64,000 nucleotides of DNA. Source: Candidatus Izimoplasma sp. HR2. GTDB taxonomy: Bacteria; Bacillota_I; Bacilli_A; Izemoplasmatales; Izemoplasmataceae. Positions within the stretch are counted from its first letter, which is position 1, and each line of letters opens with the position of its first letter. The stretch spans positions 161,583 through 225,582 of the forward strand of contig JRFF01000022.1 in NCBI GenBank assembly GCA_000753575.1, given 5' to 3'. The notes below the pieces were generated by a model that saw only the letters and a program-made list of their open reading frames with translations, was not told the origin of the DNA and did no database searches. Shown one piece after another: positions 23,747 to 31,104 of this stretch. Made by a program: the position numbers and the translations under genes.

Positions 23747-23917
23747 TCATATTGTAATAAACTCCCATGCTTTACTCCAAAATGAATCCCAGTAACCTTG
23801 AAAGCCATCTTTAAATGCTTGTACGTCAGTTGATGTTGTTATACCTTCAGCATTTAAGAAATAAGCTAGTAAGCCTACTAAAATTACAACAGCGATAACT
23901 CCAATTAATAATTTCAT
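23747..23917 (-). CDS. 56-aa membrane peptide, candidate coat protein
   Basis: The track starts at 23950, but AAAAGGGGAATT places the start at the ATG at 23917. The peptide MKLLIGVIAVVILVGLLAYFLNAEG...FKDGFQGYWDSFWSKAWEFITI has one N-terminal hydrophobic helix (about 3-20) and an aromatic amphipathic C-terminal helix. Small one-helix proteins next to the Zot-like gene are the usual coat proteins of inoviruses. A signal-peptidase-like site (LNA-EG) could release a 32-residue mature peptide. The charge layout differs from classical pVIII, so this is a candidate only. Confidence 0.55.
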   Translation of the reverse strand: MKLLIGVIAVVILVGLLAYFLNAEGITTSTDVQAFKDGFQGYWDSFWSKAWEFITI

Positions 23918-23979
23918 AATTCCCCTTTTCTTTGAATGATTCACATTCAATTTTTATTTTAAACTCTAAGTAAATAGTT

Positions 23980-26163
23980 TTATGTTTTACCTGCATTTTT
24001 AAATAGTTTGTATTTACTATTTAATTTTTTACTAATATGTTCCTGCCATTTTTCAACAATATCTTTTGTAGTCATGAACTCAATATCATCTTCACTTGCA
24101 ATACTTCTGAGTTTGTCTAAAGTTAATTTTTTTAGCTTACCACGATTATGATCATGAGCTACTAACTTCTTAATCAACCTTTTTTTGTAAAAAATAAAAG
24201 TATAACGTAACGACTTAAACTCAATACCGAAATCAACAGCTAAATGAGATAGTTCTTTATTACTAAGATTTGTAAAGCTAGGAGGAATCATAGATTCTTT
24301 TCTTTGCTTTTCTTTATTCTTCAGCTTTTTAAGTTCTGTTTCTTCTTCCTTCATTTTTTGTAATACAATTGTCATTAAAGCATTAAAAGTAGCGTAGTTC
24401 ATTTCTTGAATATCTTCGAACTTAACTTTAAATCCTTCCCAATTAGGCACGTCCATGAAGTGCATATTCTGGAGGATCTCTTTTGCTTCTCTAATTGTAT
24501 ACATGAAGTGAGTATCATATCTTCCGAAGCAATCAACAATCTTGTTAGTTTGTTTGAAGCCGTAAGTACTATAAGTAGTAACATCACTATTGTTTTCAAG
24601 AATTACTCCAAACTTAGGGAATGAAACTCTCTTTCCAACATCTTTAATATTCTCGTAGATACCTTTATAAAAGATAATGTAACCTTTACTCCACTTAGTT
24701 GCGTCTTTCTGAGAGAGCTTAGATATCTTATGTTTTATTTGATATATTTTTCTTGTGAATCGCTTCTCAACAACATTTAGTTTTATAGAACTTCGATAGA
24801 TCCAACGTTTAAATTCTAGAAGTAAGATCCTTGTACTAATTAAATGCAATTTATATCTTGAAGTTTTATCTTCAGGAAGTTTCGAAGCGTTATATTTTAA
24901 GCGATTAATTTTTGCTTTGATACTCTTCTCAATAGTATTTAGTTTTCTAGCTTTTCGATTATTTTTCCTTGTAGCTAGTTTTTGTATTATGTAAATATTT
25001 TTAGAACTACGGTAGATCCAACGTTCAAATTCAAGTAGAAAGATTCTGAATTTCTTTAATTGTGATCTAAGTTTAATTATTGATCTACTAAATGTAGCTG
25101 TAGATCTAAATTTCATTTTAAATATGTGCTGATAACCTGGGTATAATTCTCTAAGAGCTTTTAATGTTCTTGTTGCGCTTTGTGTGATTCCGTAAAGAAA
25201 TACTTCCTCACGTAAGATATGCCCAGCTGTAGTATAAAATTCTCTTATACCTGATTCATCTTTGAAATACTCTCCTTCAGTTTTATCAGTGTTTGAGTAG
25301 AAGATTGCTGTTTCAGTTTCAATTATGAATCCACGTTTTGGGAATGGAATCGCTGTTACCTCTTTTAACTTGAAGTAGTCCTGGGACAACTTCTTAGAAA
25401 ATAGTCTTTCGATTTTCCCTGACTTTTTAATTATTTCAAATGATTCTAGTATGGGTTGATTACTCATGATGAAGTTTGGTACATAGTGATGATACATGTA
25501 TAAAATAGTATATCTTTTTAACATGTCTAGAAAATGTAATCCCCCTGGAGTAAGTCCATCTTGGAAAGCAACGTCAGGAGTATATTTATCTTTTCTATAT
25601 TTCCAACTGTGGAAGTGCTCTTTTAGATCTATTTTCTTCTTCCAATAATCAGCTATAAAACAATCATTTTCCTTTATCATTTCACTAAAGACTAGATTGA
25701 TTCTATATTCACTGGCCACAAAGAATTTTTTACCATTCTTATTAAGCCATTTTTTTATAAGTTCAAAATCATATATATAAAGATCATGTTCAAGTTTCGA
25801 CAGTTCTTTTCTTTCACGTTTAAGTATGTACTCTCTTGCAATCATTGCAGCTCCAACAGTAGAGGAATCTTTTCCTGATCTTACAGAGCCTGATATTTGA
25901 TTAATCTTTGCAAGTTTGTTTACTATTACATCAGCTGACTTTTTACGATTGAACCACAGTACTATTCTCTCTATAAATGTTTTGTAAATAATAATGATGA
26001 ATAGTAGTATTGGTAGTCCGTACATAACAAGCTCAATCATGAAGTCCGCAACTTGATCCAAAGACCAGTTGTCTAGTGAGTATTGCCAAATAACAAATAG
26101 TATAGTGAGTAGAATTGCAATTACGATAACTTTCCAAAATAGTCTATTTATAAGTTTTATCAT
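23980..26163 (-). CDS. Zot-like (filamentous-phage pI) membrane ATPase, enlarged
   Basis: The product has 727 residues. Two N-terminal membrane helices (about 8-30 and 42-66) precede a P-loop, QISGSVRSGKDSSTVGA (about 92-108), with Asp after GK in place of Ser/Thr. IIETETAIFYSN and SGIREFYTTAGHILREEVFLYGITQSATRTLKALRELY match the Walker B and sensor stretches of Zot/FtsK-like packaging ATPases. The central part carries a duplicated segment (RWIYRSSKNIYIIQK and RWIYRSSIKLNVVEK). The C-terminus has a helical nucleic-acid-binding-like end. It should power virion assembly or DNA export. Its start overlaps the upstream wHTH gene as ATGA. A conjugation coupling protein is the alternative, but no relaxase is seen. 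Confidence 0.65.
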   Translation of the reverse strand: MIKLINRLFWKVIVIAILLTILFVIWQYSLDNWSLDQVADFMIELVMYGLPILLFIIIIYKTFIERIVLWFNRKKSADVIVNKLAKINQISGSVRSGKDSSTVGAAMIAREYILKRERKELSKLEHDLYIYDFELIKKWLNKNGKKFFVASEYRINLVFSEMIKENDCFIADYWKKKIDLKEHFHSWKYRKDKYTPDVAFQDGLTPGGLHFLDMLKRYTILYMYHHYVPNFIMSNQPILESFEIIKKSGKIERLFSKKLSQDYFKLKEVTAIPFPKRGFIIETETAIFYSNTDKTEGEYFKDESGIREFYTTAGHILREEVFLYGITQSATRTLKALRELYPGYQHIFKMKFRSTATFSRSIIKLRSQLKKFRIFLLEFERWIYRSSKNIYIIQKLATRKNNRKARKLNTIEKSIKAKINRLKYNASKLPEDKTSRYKLHLISTRILLLEFKRWIYRSSIKLNVVEKRFTRKIYQIKHKISKLSQKDATKWSKGYIIFYKGIYENIKDVGKRVSFPKFGVILENNSDVTTYSTYGFKQTNKIVDCFGRYDTHFMYTIREAKEILQNMHFMDVPNWEGFKVKFEDIQEMNYATFNALMTIVLQKMKEEETELKKLKNKEKQRKESMIPPSFTNLSNKELSHLAVDFGIEFKSLRYTFIFYKKRLIKKLVAHDHNRGKLKKLTLDKLRSIASEDDIEFMTTKDIVEKWQEHISKKLNSKYKLFKNAGKT

Positions 26164-26555
26164 TCAAACAATCCAACTTTGAAATTTACGTTTTCATCTC
26201 TTTGAGCAAACCCTTCAGCTTTAGATTCAAGCTTTAAAGCAGTATCAGTTTTTGAATAAGTATTGTATTCAATATACGGCTTATCAGGGTTGTCGTTATT
26301 GTAATGAGGTTTAACATGTATATAGTTGAAAGACTTGCTAAGCTCTTTAATATATCTCTGTATAGTACGTTCACTACAACCATATGGAATAGCTAGCTTT
26401 TTAGATGAGCTAATTAAGAACTCAGAGAATTCAAAGTGCTTTAGTATTTCAATAAAAAACTCAGAAGCTCCCTCTGAAACTCCTTCAGCTTTAATCATTC
26501 TTAGTATAAATTGTTCTTTATCATTAAATATTTTTATCTTTTTTTGAGTTCTCAT
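26160..26555 (-). CDS. Winged-helix protein of the morphogenesis operon
   Basis: This 131-residue protein carries a helix-turn-helix, FLISSSKKLAIPYGCSERTIQRYIKELSKSFNYIHVKPHYN (about 53-95), with a probable wing after it, similar to phage replication or regulatory N-terminal domains. GAGGTGCTTCC precedes the ATG. The stop overlaps the start of the Zot-like ATPase by 4 bases, so it is made together with that protein. It could regulate the block or bind element DNA for delivery to the ATPase. Confidence 0.6.
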   Translation of the reverse strand: MRTQKKIKIFNDKEQFILRMIKAEGVSEGASEFFIEILKHFEFSEFLISSSKKLAIPYGCSERTIQRYIKELSKSFNYIHVKPHYNNDNPDKPYIEYNTYSKTDTALKLESKAEGFAQRDENVNFKVGLFE

Positions 26556-26650
26556 GGAAGCACCTCATTTCTTATTCTTACTCCTTATGAGTCCAATTAA
26601 GTGAAGTAATTCAGGAAGTAACTTAAATGGACTCTGAGAGGAGGAAATAG

Positions 26651-26827
26651 TTATTTAATAGTTTGTTTAGTTTTTACTTTTGTGAAATAAAATATATAAA
26701 TAATTAGAATAATAATACTTGGAAGTAATATAAAAATATTTCCTCCACTAATTTTGTATAATAAGTGAGTCCATATGAGTATATCTATTATAAATATTGT
26801 GTTTGCAATAATGTATATTTTACTCAT
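26651..26827 (-). CDS. 58-aa two-helix membrane protein (missed by the ORF track)
   Basis: The reverse frame from ATG 26827 encodes MSKIYIIANTIFIIDILIWTHLLY...ILLPSIIILIIYIFYFTKVKTKQTIK, two hydrophobic helices and a strongly basic tail. Its start overlaps the last codons of the 26820 gene by 8 bases, indicating coupling. A hydrophobic segment with a Lys-rich cytoplasmic end fits the topology of filamentous-phage coat proteins. Confidence 0.6.
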   Translation of the reverse strand: MSKIYIIANTIFIIDILIWTHLLYKISGGNIFILLPSIIILIIYIFYFTKVKTKQTIK

Positions 26828-27032
26828 GAGCTGTAACTTTAACTTTGTTTTTCATAAAGAATAAACTAATTATGTATATCATGATCATAGTAGCTAGATT
26901 TAAAATTAATAACATAATCGCAGCTAGATTGTCTAAAGCTTGTAATTCATGAAATACATATATATCAATTACGATTGTAAAAGTTACTATAAGTATTGCT
27001 AACATAAGTAATGTGATTTTTTCAGTCTTCAT
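26820..27032 (-). CDS. 70-aa two-helix membrane protein, candidate coat protein
   Basis: The product begins with a basic signal-like helix (MKTEKITLLMLAILIVTFTIVIDIYVF), then a short acidic stretch (HELQALDNLA), a second helix (about 38-60) and a basic tail, KNKVKVTAHE. Signal helix, acidic surface segment, membrane helix and basic end is the arrangement of pVIII-type major coat precursors, though no signal-peptidase site stands out. It overlaps the 58-aa gene downstream and follows the 27034 gene with 1 base between. Confidence 0.58.
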   Translation of the reverse strand: MKTEKITLLMLAILIVTFTIVIDIYVFHELQALDNLAAIMLLILNLATMIMIYIISLFFMKNKVKVTAHE

Positions 27033-27033
27033 A

Positions 27034-27396
27034 TTAGTTCACCTCTAGAATAAGATTAGTTGATTTAATTAGTAGTTGAGAATTTAAAACTAATTCAGTT
27101 TCTATTATTTGATCATAGTTCACAATTGCTTTAATTAGTAAATCTAGGATTTGACTATTTGACAATAAAATTTTTTGATTCTGATAATACTTTATTGCAC
27201 GTAGTATTAAATTAATTATAGAGATTATAGTTCTCTCTTCATAAATCATAATTACTTTATTGATTCTCTCACTCATACTATTAATGATTTCATATTTAAG
27301 TATTTGAATTAGTTTATGAAAATCAGAGTTTTTACAGCAATTATCATCTACTTTATTGAGATGTATTAATATAATTTCTTTTCTATTTTGTATCAT
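27034..27396 (-). CDS. Hypothetical helical protein, first gene of the right-arm operon
   Basis: This protein of 120 residues is soluble and helix-rich, with many Ile, Leu and Asn residues (MIQNRKEIILIHLNKVDDNCCKNSDFHKLIQILKYEIINSM...). AAGGAGGACTGA gives a strong ribosome site, the same motif found before the integrase leader. It starts the block of reverse genes running to 19558 and lies inside attR together with an inverted repeat that may control it. No family is recognised; early regulatory or DNA-binding roles are guesses. Confidence 0.5.
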   Translation of the reverse strand: MIQNRKEIILIHLNKVDDNCCKNSDFHKLIQILKYEIINSMSERINKVIMIYEERTIISIINLILRAIKYYQNQKILLSNSQILDLLIKAIVNYDQIIETELVLNSQLLIKSTNLILEVN

Positions 27397-27430
27397 TTTC
27401 AGTCCTCCTTAATTTATTGAACCTGGCGAA

Positions 27431-27461
27431 CTTATTAGTGAGGACTGACTCGACTAATAAG
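27431..27461. promoter_or_regulatory. Inverted repeat upstream of the right-arm operon
   Basis: CTTATTAGT (27431-27439) and ACTAATAAG (27453-27461) are exact inverted 9-mers, 13 bases apart, about 35 bases upstream of the operon's first start codon. They are a plausible operator or excisionase site. Confidence 0.5.
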
Positions 27462-27500
27462 CTCGACACAAACAATAAAAAACACACGTTTTTTTAACAT

Positions 27501-27512
27501 GTGTTAGGTTAG
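27501..27512 (-). promoter_or_regulatory. Putative integrase arm-binding site near attR
   Basis: GTGTTAGGTTAG is the reverse complement of CTAACCTAACAC, matching CTAACCTAAACAC beside attL with one base fewer. It ends 1 base before attR. Confidence 0.45.
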
Positions 27513-27513
27513 T

Positions 27514-27561
27514 TGGACTGCAACTCCGTGATCAGCGGTTCAAATCCGCTCGGGACCTCCA
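27514..27561 (+). repeat. attR: duplicated 3' part of tRNA-Cys
   Basis: 48 bases repeat 5703-5750 with two substitutions. No acceptor 5' strand or D arm precedes it, so it is not a functional tRNA. It marks the right end of the element. Confidence 0.92.
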
Positions 27562-27572
27562 AATTAAAATGT

Positions 27573-27600
27573 GGTACTATCGAAAGATGGTGCCTTTTTT
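27573..27600 (+). terminator. Displaced tRNA-Cys terminator
   Basis: GGTACTATC-GAAA-GATGGTGCC forms a hairpin using G-T pairs, followed by TTTTTT, 12 bases after attR. Before integration this would have ended the tRNA-Cys transcript. Confidence 0.7.
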
Positions 27601-27692
27601 GACATATTTATGTTAAAATATTATTGTACATAATTATGGAAAAATGATTTGTATCTATAAATATTTTAAAAATTTAAATAGCGAGGTGTATT

Positions 27693-28418
27693 ATGAGTTT
27701 ATTAGATAAATCAAAAGAAAAGTTTATTCAAATATTATTAGAAAATAATTTGATGAATGAAGAGATTGAAATTATCTCTGCTAAAACATTAACTCCTTAC
27801 CAAGCGGTTGGGCAACCTGAAAGAGATGATTACCCTATATTAAAAGGTAAAGAAGTATTAATTGAAGCAACTTTTAAAAACAGTAAAGGACAAGCTTATA
27901 CAGATGAACCAGGAAGTTATAAAGGTAAATTAAAAGATATTCTTGATTTAGAATTAACTAATAATTTTGAACGTGCAATTCTTATTGCTACGATGAATAC
28001 AGTTTTAAAGTATTTAGGATTAATTGGAGCAACAATACATTGTAAGAATGAAGAACTAGGAATATGTGCAAATCAATTAGTAAATTATATAGGTGAACAT
28101 CATGGTAATCCTAGTATTGGACTTATTGGGTTACAACCAGGAATGGCTCAAGCACTATCAAAAAGTTTTAGTATTAGAATAGTAGACTTAGATAAAGATA
28201 ACTTTAATAAAGTATTTAATGATGCTGTAGTTGAAGGACCCGGAGCTACAGAAGACATTATAGAAAATTGTGAATTAATTGTAGCAACAGGATCAACTGT
28301 AGTGAATGATACAATAGATGAGTTATTAAGTGAAAAAGATGTAATATTTTATGGAACAACAGTAGCAGCTATAGCATATCTAAATGATTTAACAAGATTT
28401 TGTTATTCAGCTGAATAG
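27693..28418 (+). CDS. DUF364 / Rossmann-like putative heavy-metal-chelation protein
   Basis: This 241-residue protein matches DUF364-type proteins: an N-terminal enolase-like region (about 1-100) with PYQAVGQPERDDYPILKGKEVLIEA, and a C-terminal Rossmann-like domain (about 125-235) with IGLIGLQPGMAQALSKS and VEGPGATEDIIENCELIVATGSTVVNDTIDEL. Family members occur near molybdenum- or tungsten-related genes, though the reaction is not established. It precedes a Nudix hydrolase and a MoaD-like gene, consistent with a link to the cofactor island. GCGAGGTG gives the ribosome site. It is the first chromosomal gene after the integrated element. Confidence 0.78.
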   Translation: MSLLDKSKEKFIQILLENNLMNEEIEIISAKTLTPYQAVGQPERDDYPILKGKEVLIEATFKNSKGQAYTDEPGSYKGKLKDILDLELTNNFERAILIATMNTVLKYLGLIGATIHCKNEELGICANQLVNYIGEHHGNPSIGLIGLQPGMAQALSKSFSIRIVDLDKDNFNKVFNDAVVEGPGATEDIIENCELIVATGSTVVNDTIDELLSEKDVIFYGTTVAAIAYLNDLTRFCYSAE

Positions 28419-28444
28419 CTAATTATATATAAGTAGGTGAGAAG

Positions 28445-29017
28445 ATGTATTTTGAAGAGTTTAAGAGTTATTTACCACAATGTGAACAAGAAGTAATAGA
28501 TAAAAAAGCAATATTAAGTTTTATTAATAATAATAAAGATTGTCTTAATAGAACAAACTTAGTAGCTCACATAACATCATCAGCTATAGTAGTAAATAAA
28601 ATGATGGATAAAGTTTTGTTTATCCATCATAATATATATAATTCTTGGGGTTGGGTTGGTGGACATAACGATGGCAATCCTAATCTACTAGAAGTAGCAG
28701 TTAAAGAAGCTAAAGAAGAAACAGGTGTTAACAATATAACTATATATAATGAAGATATTATTGGGATAGATATTATACAAGTTGAAAATCATATAAAGAA
28801 TGGTAAATTTGTAGGAGATCACTTACATTTAAATGCTACATACTTGTTAATCGCAAATGAGTTTGAAAAACTAATTGTTAAAGAAGATGAAAACTCAGAT
28901 GTAAAATGGTTTTATATTGATGAGGTTATAAACTATGTAACTGAAGAAAGAATTAAAGATGTTTATAATAAGTTATTTGCTAGAATAAAAGAGATAGCAA
29001 AGTCAATGACTAAGTAG
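28445..29017 (+). CDS. Nudix hydrolase
   Basis: The product has 190 residues. The Nudix box is GGHNDGNPNLLEVAVKEAKEETGVNNI (about 74-100), matching GX5EX7REUXEEXGU with Lys for the usual Arg. The fold extends over about 40-165, with VGDHLHLNATYLLIAN downstream typical of ADP-ribose or nucleoside-diphosphate-X hydrolases. GTAGGTGAG precedes the ATG. It lies 26 bases behind DUF364 and ahead of the MoaD-like gene, probably one operon. The substrate cannot be fixed from sequence. Confidence 0.88.
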   Translation: MYFEEFKSYLPQCEQEVIDKKAILSFINNNKDCLNRTNLVAHITSSAIVVNKMMDKVLFIHHNIYNSWGWVGGHNDGNPNLLEVAVKEAKEETGVNNITIYNEDIIGIDIIQVENHIKNGKFVGDHLHLNATYLLIANEFEKLIVKEDENSDVKWFYIDEVINYVTEERIKDVYNKLFARIKEIAKSMTK

Positions 29018-29084
29018 ATACCTCGAGATTTTTAAATATGTATGCTATAATAATTACATAATAAAGATGAAAGGAAGTAATATT

Positions 29085-29333
29085 ATGGTAACAGTTAGAT
29101 TTTTACATTTACTTAGAAGTAAATATCAACAACATACTTTTGAAGTTAAACCTGGAACTATCAATGAAATAATCTCAGAATTAAAGGGAATACTTCCTAA
29201 TTTAGATTTAAAGGATTTTGAACAAGCTGTAGTCTTTGTTAATATTGATAAAGTAGTACATCCAGCAAGATTTAATGAACCTATTAATGATGGGGATGAT
29301 GTTGTCTTTACTCATTTTGTTGGTGGAGGATAA
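29085..29333 (+). CDS. MoaD/ThiS-like sulfur-carrier protein
   Basis: The track begins at 29067, but AAAGGAAG favours the ATG at 29085, giving 82 residues. The ubiquitin-like fold (MVTVRFLHLLRSKYQQHTFEVKPGTINEIISEL...) ends in FTHFVGGG; the terminal Gly-Gly is where E1 enzymes attach adenylate and then thiocarboxylate. It may serve molybdopterin/tungstopterin synthase together with the distant ThiF-like E1 at 46197, or a dedicated partner. A terminator follows directly. Confidence 0.82.
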   Translation: MVTVRFLHLLRSKYQQHTFEVKPGTINEIISELKGILPNLDLKDFEQAVVFVNIDKVVHPARFNEPINDGDDVVFTHFVGGG

Positions 29334-29345
29334 AAACAATACTAT

Positions 29346-29371
29346 AAACGACCTTTTAGGTCGTTTTTTTG
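29346..29371 (+). terminator. Rho-independent terminator
   Basis: AAACGACCT and AGGTCGTTT pair around TTT, followed by a T run. Confidence 0.85.
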
Positions 29372-29447
29372 CAGTATTATACTCTATTATGTGAATTATA
29401 ATAAGTATGGTATAATAAGTAATAAATATAAAAAGGAGTGGAGTAAA

Positions 29448-30050
29448 TTGGACATAAAATTACGTACAAAAAAAGGAAGCAAAGTTGTTTCATTACAAGA
29501 AATTCCAGGTGTTCTTTATGGAAAAGGTATTGATTCAAAATCAGTAAAAGCACAAAGATCTGAATTCATTCATTGTTACTTAGAAAATGGTAAATCGAAA
29601 ACTTTCGAAATTAAATTAGAAGGTAAAAAACATCTTGTTTATATAAAAGATATACATACTTCTCATCTTAACTATAATCAAGTTACTCATTTTGACTTAT
29701 TAAAAGTATCTCTTGATGATACTCTAGTTTCAAATATAAACTTAGAGTTATTAAATGCTGACGCAGTTAAGAAAAAAGGATTAGATATAAATATAATCTT
29801 AAATACACTTGATATTGAGTATGCGGTAGGTAAAGGGATATCTCATTTAGAATTAGATGTTTCAAGCTTAGAAGAAAACGATTCACTTCTTGTTAAAGAT
29901 ATCGTATTGCCTGAAGGTATAAAAGTTCTTCAAGATCCGGAAGATGTAGTAGTAAGTGCTTCTATGCATCGTGAAATAATTGAAGAAGAAGAAACAGAAG
30001 AACAAGATGAAGTTACTGAAGTTGAAGTAATAAAACAACAAGACGAATAG
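29448..30050 (+). CDS. rplY: Ribosomal protein L25 / general stress protein Ctc
   Basis: The track starts at 29391, but AAAAGGAGTGGAG points to the TTG at 29448 (MDIKLRTKKGSKVV...), giving 200 residues. This is the two-domain L25/CTC form: an N-terminal 5S rRNA-binding domain (about 1-90, with IPGVLYGKG) and a C-terminal beta domain (about 95-185). The tail is highly acidic (EEEETEEQDEVTEVEV). It binds 5S rRNA in the large subunit. It stands alone between two terminators. Confidence 0.88.
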   Translation: MDIKLRTKKGSKVVSLQEIPGVLYGKGIDSKSVKAQRSEFIHCYLENGKSKTFEIKLEGKKHLVYIKDIHTSHLNYNQVTHFDLLKVSLDDTLVSNINLELLNADAVKKKGLDINIILNTLDIEYAVGKGISHLELDVSSLEENDSLLVKDIVLPEGIKVLQDPEDVVVSASMHREIIEEEETEEQDEVTEVEVIKQQDE

Positions 30051-30067
30051 AATAAATAATTAAATCA

Positions 30068-30104
30068 AACAACACTTTATACTATTAAGTGTTGTTTTTT
30101 TTAT
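30068..30104 (+). terminator. Rho-independent terminator of rplY
   Basis: AACAACACTT and AAGTGTTGTT pair around an 8-base loop, followed by T residues. Confidence 0.85.
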
Positions 30105-30250
30105 TTTTATGGGAGATAAGAATTAAACTTTGTAGGATGTCGTGTACTACTTGTGGTTCTTATTTAAACTTAGTTGACTAGTAAAAATTCAAATGTTATA
30201 ATTTAATAGTTACTAAAGACATGTAAATACAATAAGATAGGATGATTTTT

Positions 30251-31012
30251 ATGATAGATATATTTACTATAAATCATTATTTATGGGTAATAACTGCATT
30301 TTTAATTATAGTTGTAGTTCATCATGGTTTTAAATCAAAATCAGATAAATTCAAGTATTGGTTTTTATTCTCTTTAACAATTTTAGCTTGGTTAGTACAT
30401 TTTTCTCGTATTATTTATTCTGATAATTTAAGAACTTACCAACTATTTTTTACTAATTTATGTGGTTTATCTACATTGCTTTACCCGTTTTTATTTTTAT
30501 CGAAATCAAAACTTGCAAAAGATTATATGTATTATGTTGGAGGATTTTTCGCATTCTTATCACTTGGTTATCCATATACAGTAGAAGGAGATCCTATATT
30601 TGCATTTAACTCAATTAGATTTTTCTTTGCACATCTAATACTTATAATGGTTCCTATACTTTTGGCTTCATGGAAATTACATATACCGAACGTTAAGAAT
30701 TTAGGATGGATGTTTCTATTTGTGTTAATGGGTGCAGTTTATAATATGGCACTTTCAGCATTTTTTCTTGAAACTGGTCTTAAACCCTATTTAGAAAATT
30801 ATATGGGAGTTTGGGGTAATGATGACGATGTATTTAGTGATGTGGCACTAATATTTGCACCTTGGGCAACGTATGAAACTGAATTTAATGGTATTCTAAC
30901 TGAAAGACCAATACCGTTTGTCTATATGCTTCCAAGTACTATTTTATTCGCATTTCCTATTTGGTTTGGTATGTCTATTCCATTTATTAATTTTAAAAAG
31001 AGCAAAGGATAG
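30251..31012 (+). CDS. TMEM164/YwaF-family integral membrane protein (paralog A)
   Basis: This is about 253 residues from the ATG at 30251 after AGGATG. Seven or so membrane helices cover nearly the whole protein. Family hallmarks are LCGLSTLLYPFLFLS, YYVGGFFAFLSLGYPY and the conserved NSIRFFFAHLILIMVPI with a membrane-buried His. Human TMEM164 is described as an acyltransferase acting on ether phospholipids; a lipid-related role for bacterial YwaF is inference. A close paralog lies at 32824, with an ABC-F gene between, so the pair arose by local duplication. Confidence 0.8.
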   Translation: MIDIFTINHYLWVITAFLIIVVVHHGFKSKSDKFKYWFLFSLTILAWLVHFSRIIYSDNLRTYQLFFTNLCGLSTLLYPFLFLSKSKLAKDYMYYVGGFFAFLSLGYPYTVEGDPIFAFNSIRFFFAHLILIMVPILLASWKLHIPNVKNLGWMFLFVLMGAVYNMALSAFFLETGLKPYLENYMGVWGNDDDVFSDVALIFAPWATYETEFNGILTERPIPFVYMLPSTILFAFPIWFGMSIPFINFKKSKG

Positions 31013-31104
31013 AAATTCTATCCTTTTTTTTGTAAAAAAAAGAACTAATTTGTAGGAATTTTCTAACTGTTGTGGTAGTATTTATAAGGCTAGGAGTTGA
31101 TAGT

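Larger units (their letters stand above)
5751..27561. mobile_element. Integrated genetic element in tRNA-Cys, filamentous-phage-like (about 21.8 kb)
   Basis: The borders are two 48-bp tRNA-Cys 3' repeats with inverted CTAACCTAA(A)CAC sites just inside each. Contents include a tyrosine integrase with a repressor beside it, a replisome-organiser-like protein, a Zot-like ATPase, several one- or two-helix small membrane proteins and large secreted Ig-like proteins with signal peptides. No relaxase, VirB4, capsid, portal or terminase gene was recognised. That argues against a conjugative element or tailed phage and for an inovirus-like or otherwise undescribed extruded element. The absence of a recognisable rolling-circle Rep is the main weakness of the inovirus reading. 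Confidence 0.8.

Noticed and set aside
5751-27561. Integrative conjugative element
   Set aside because: No relaxase, VirB4-like or other type IV secretion gene was recognised; the only large ATPase looks Zot-like.
27514-27561. Second functional tRNA-Cys
   Set aside because: Only the 3' 48 bases are present; the acceptor 5' strand and D arm are missing, so it is an att repeat.
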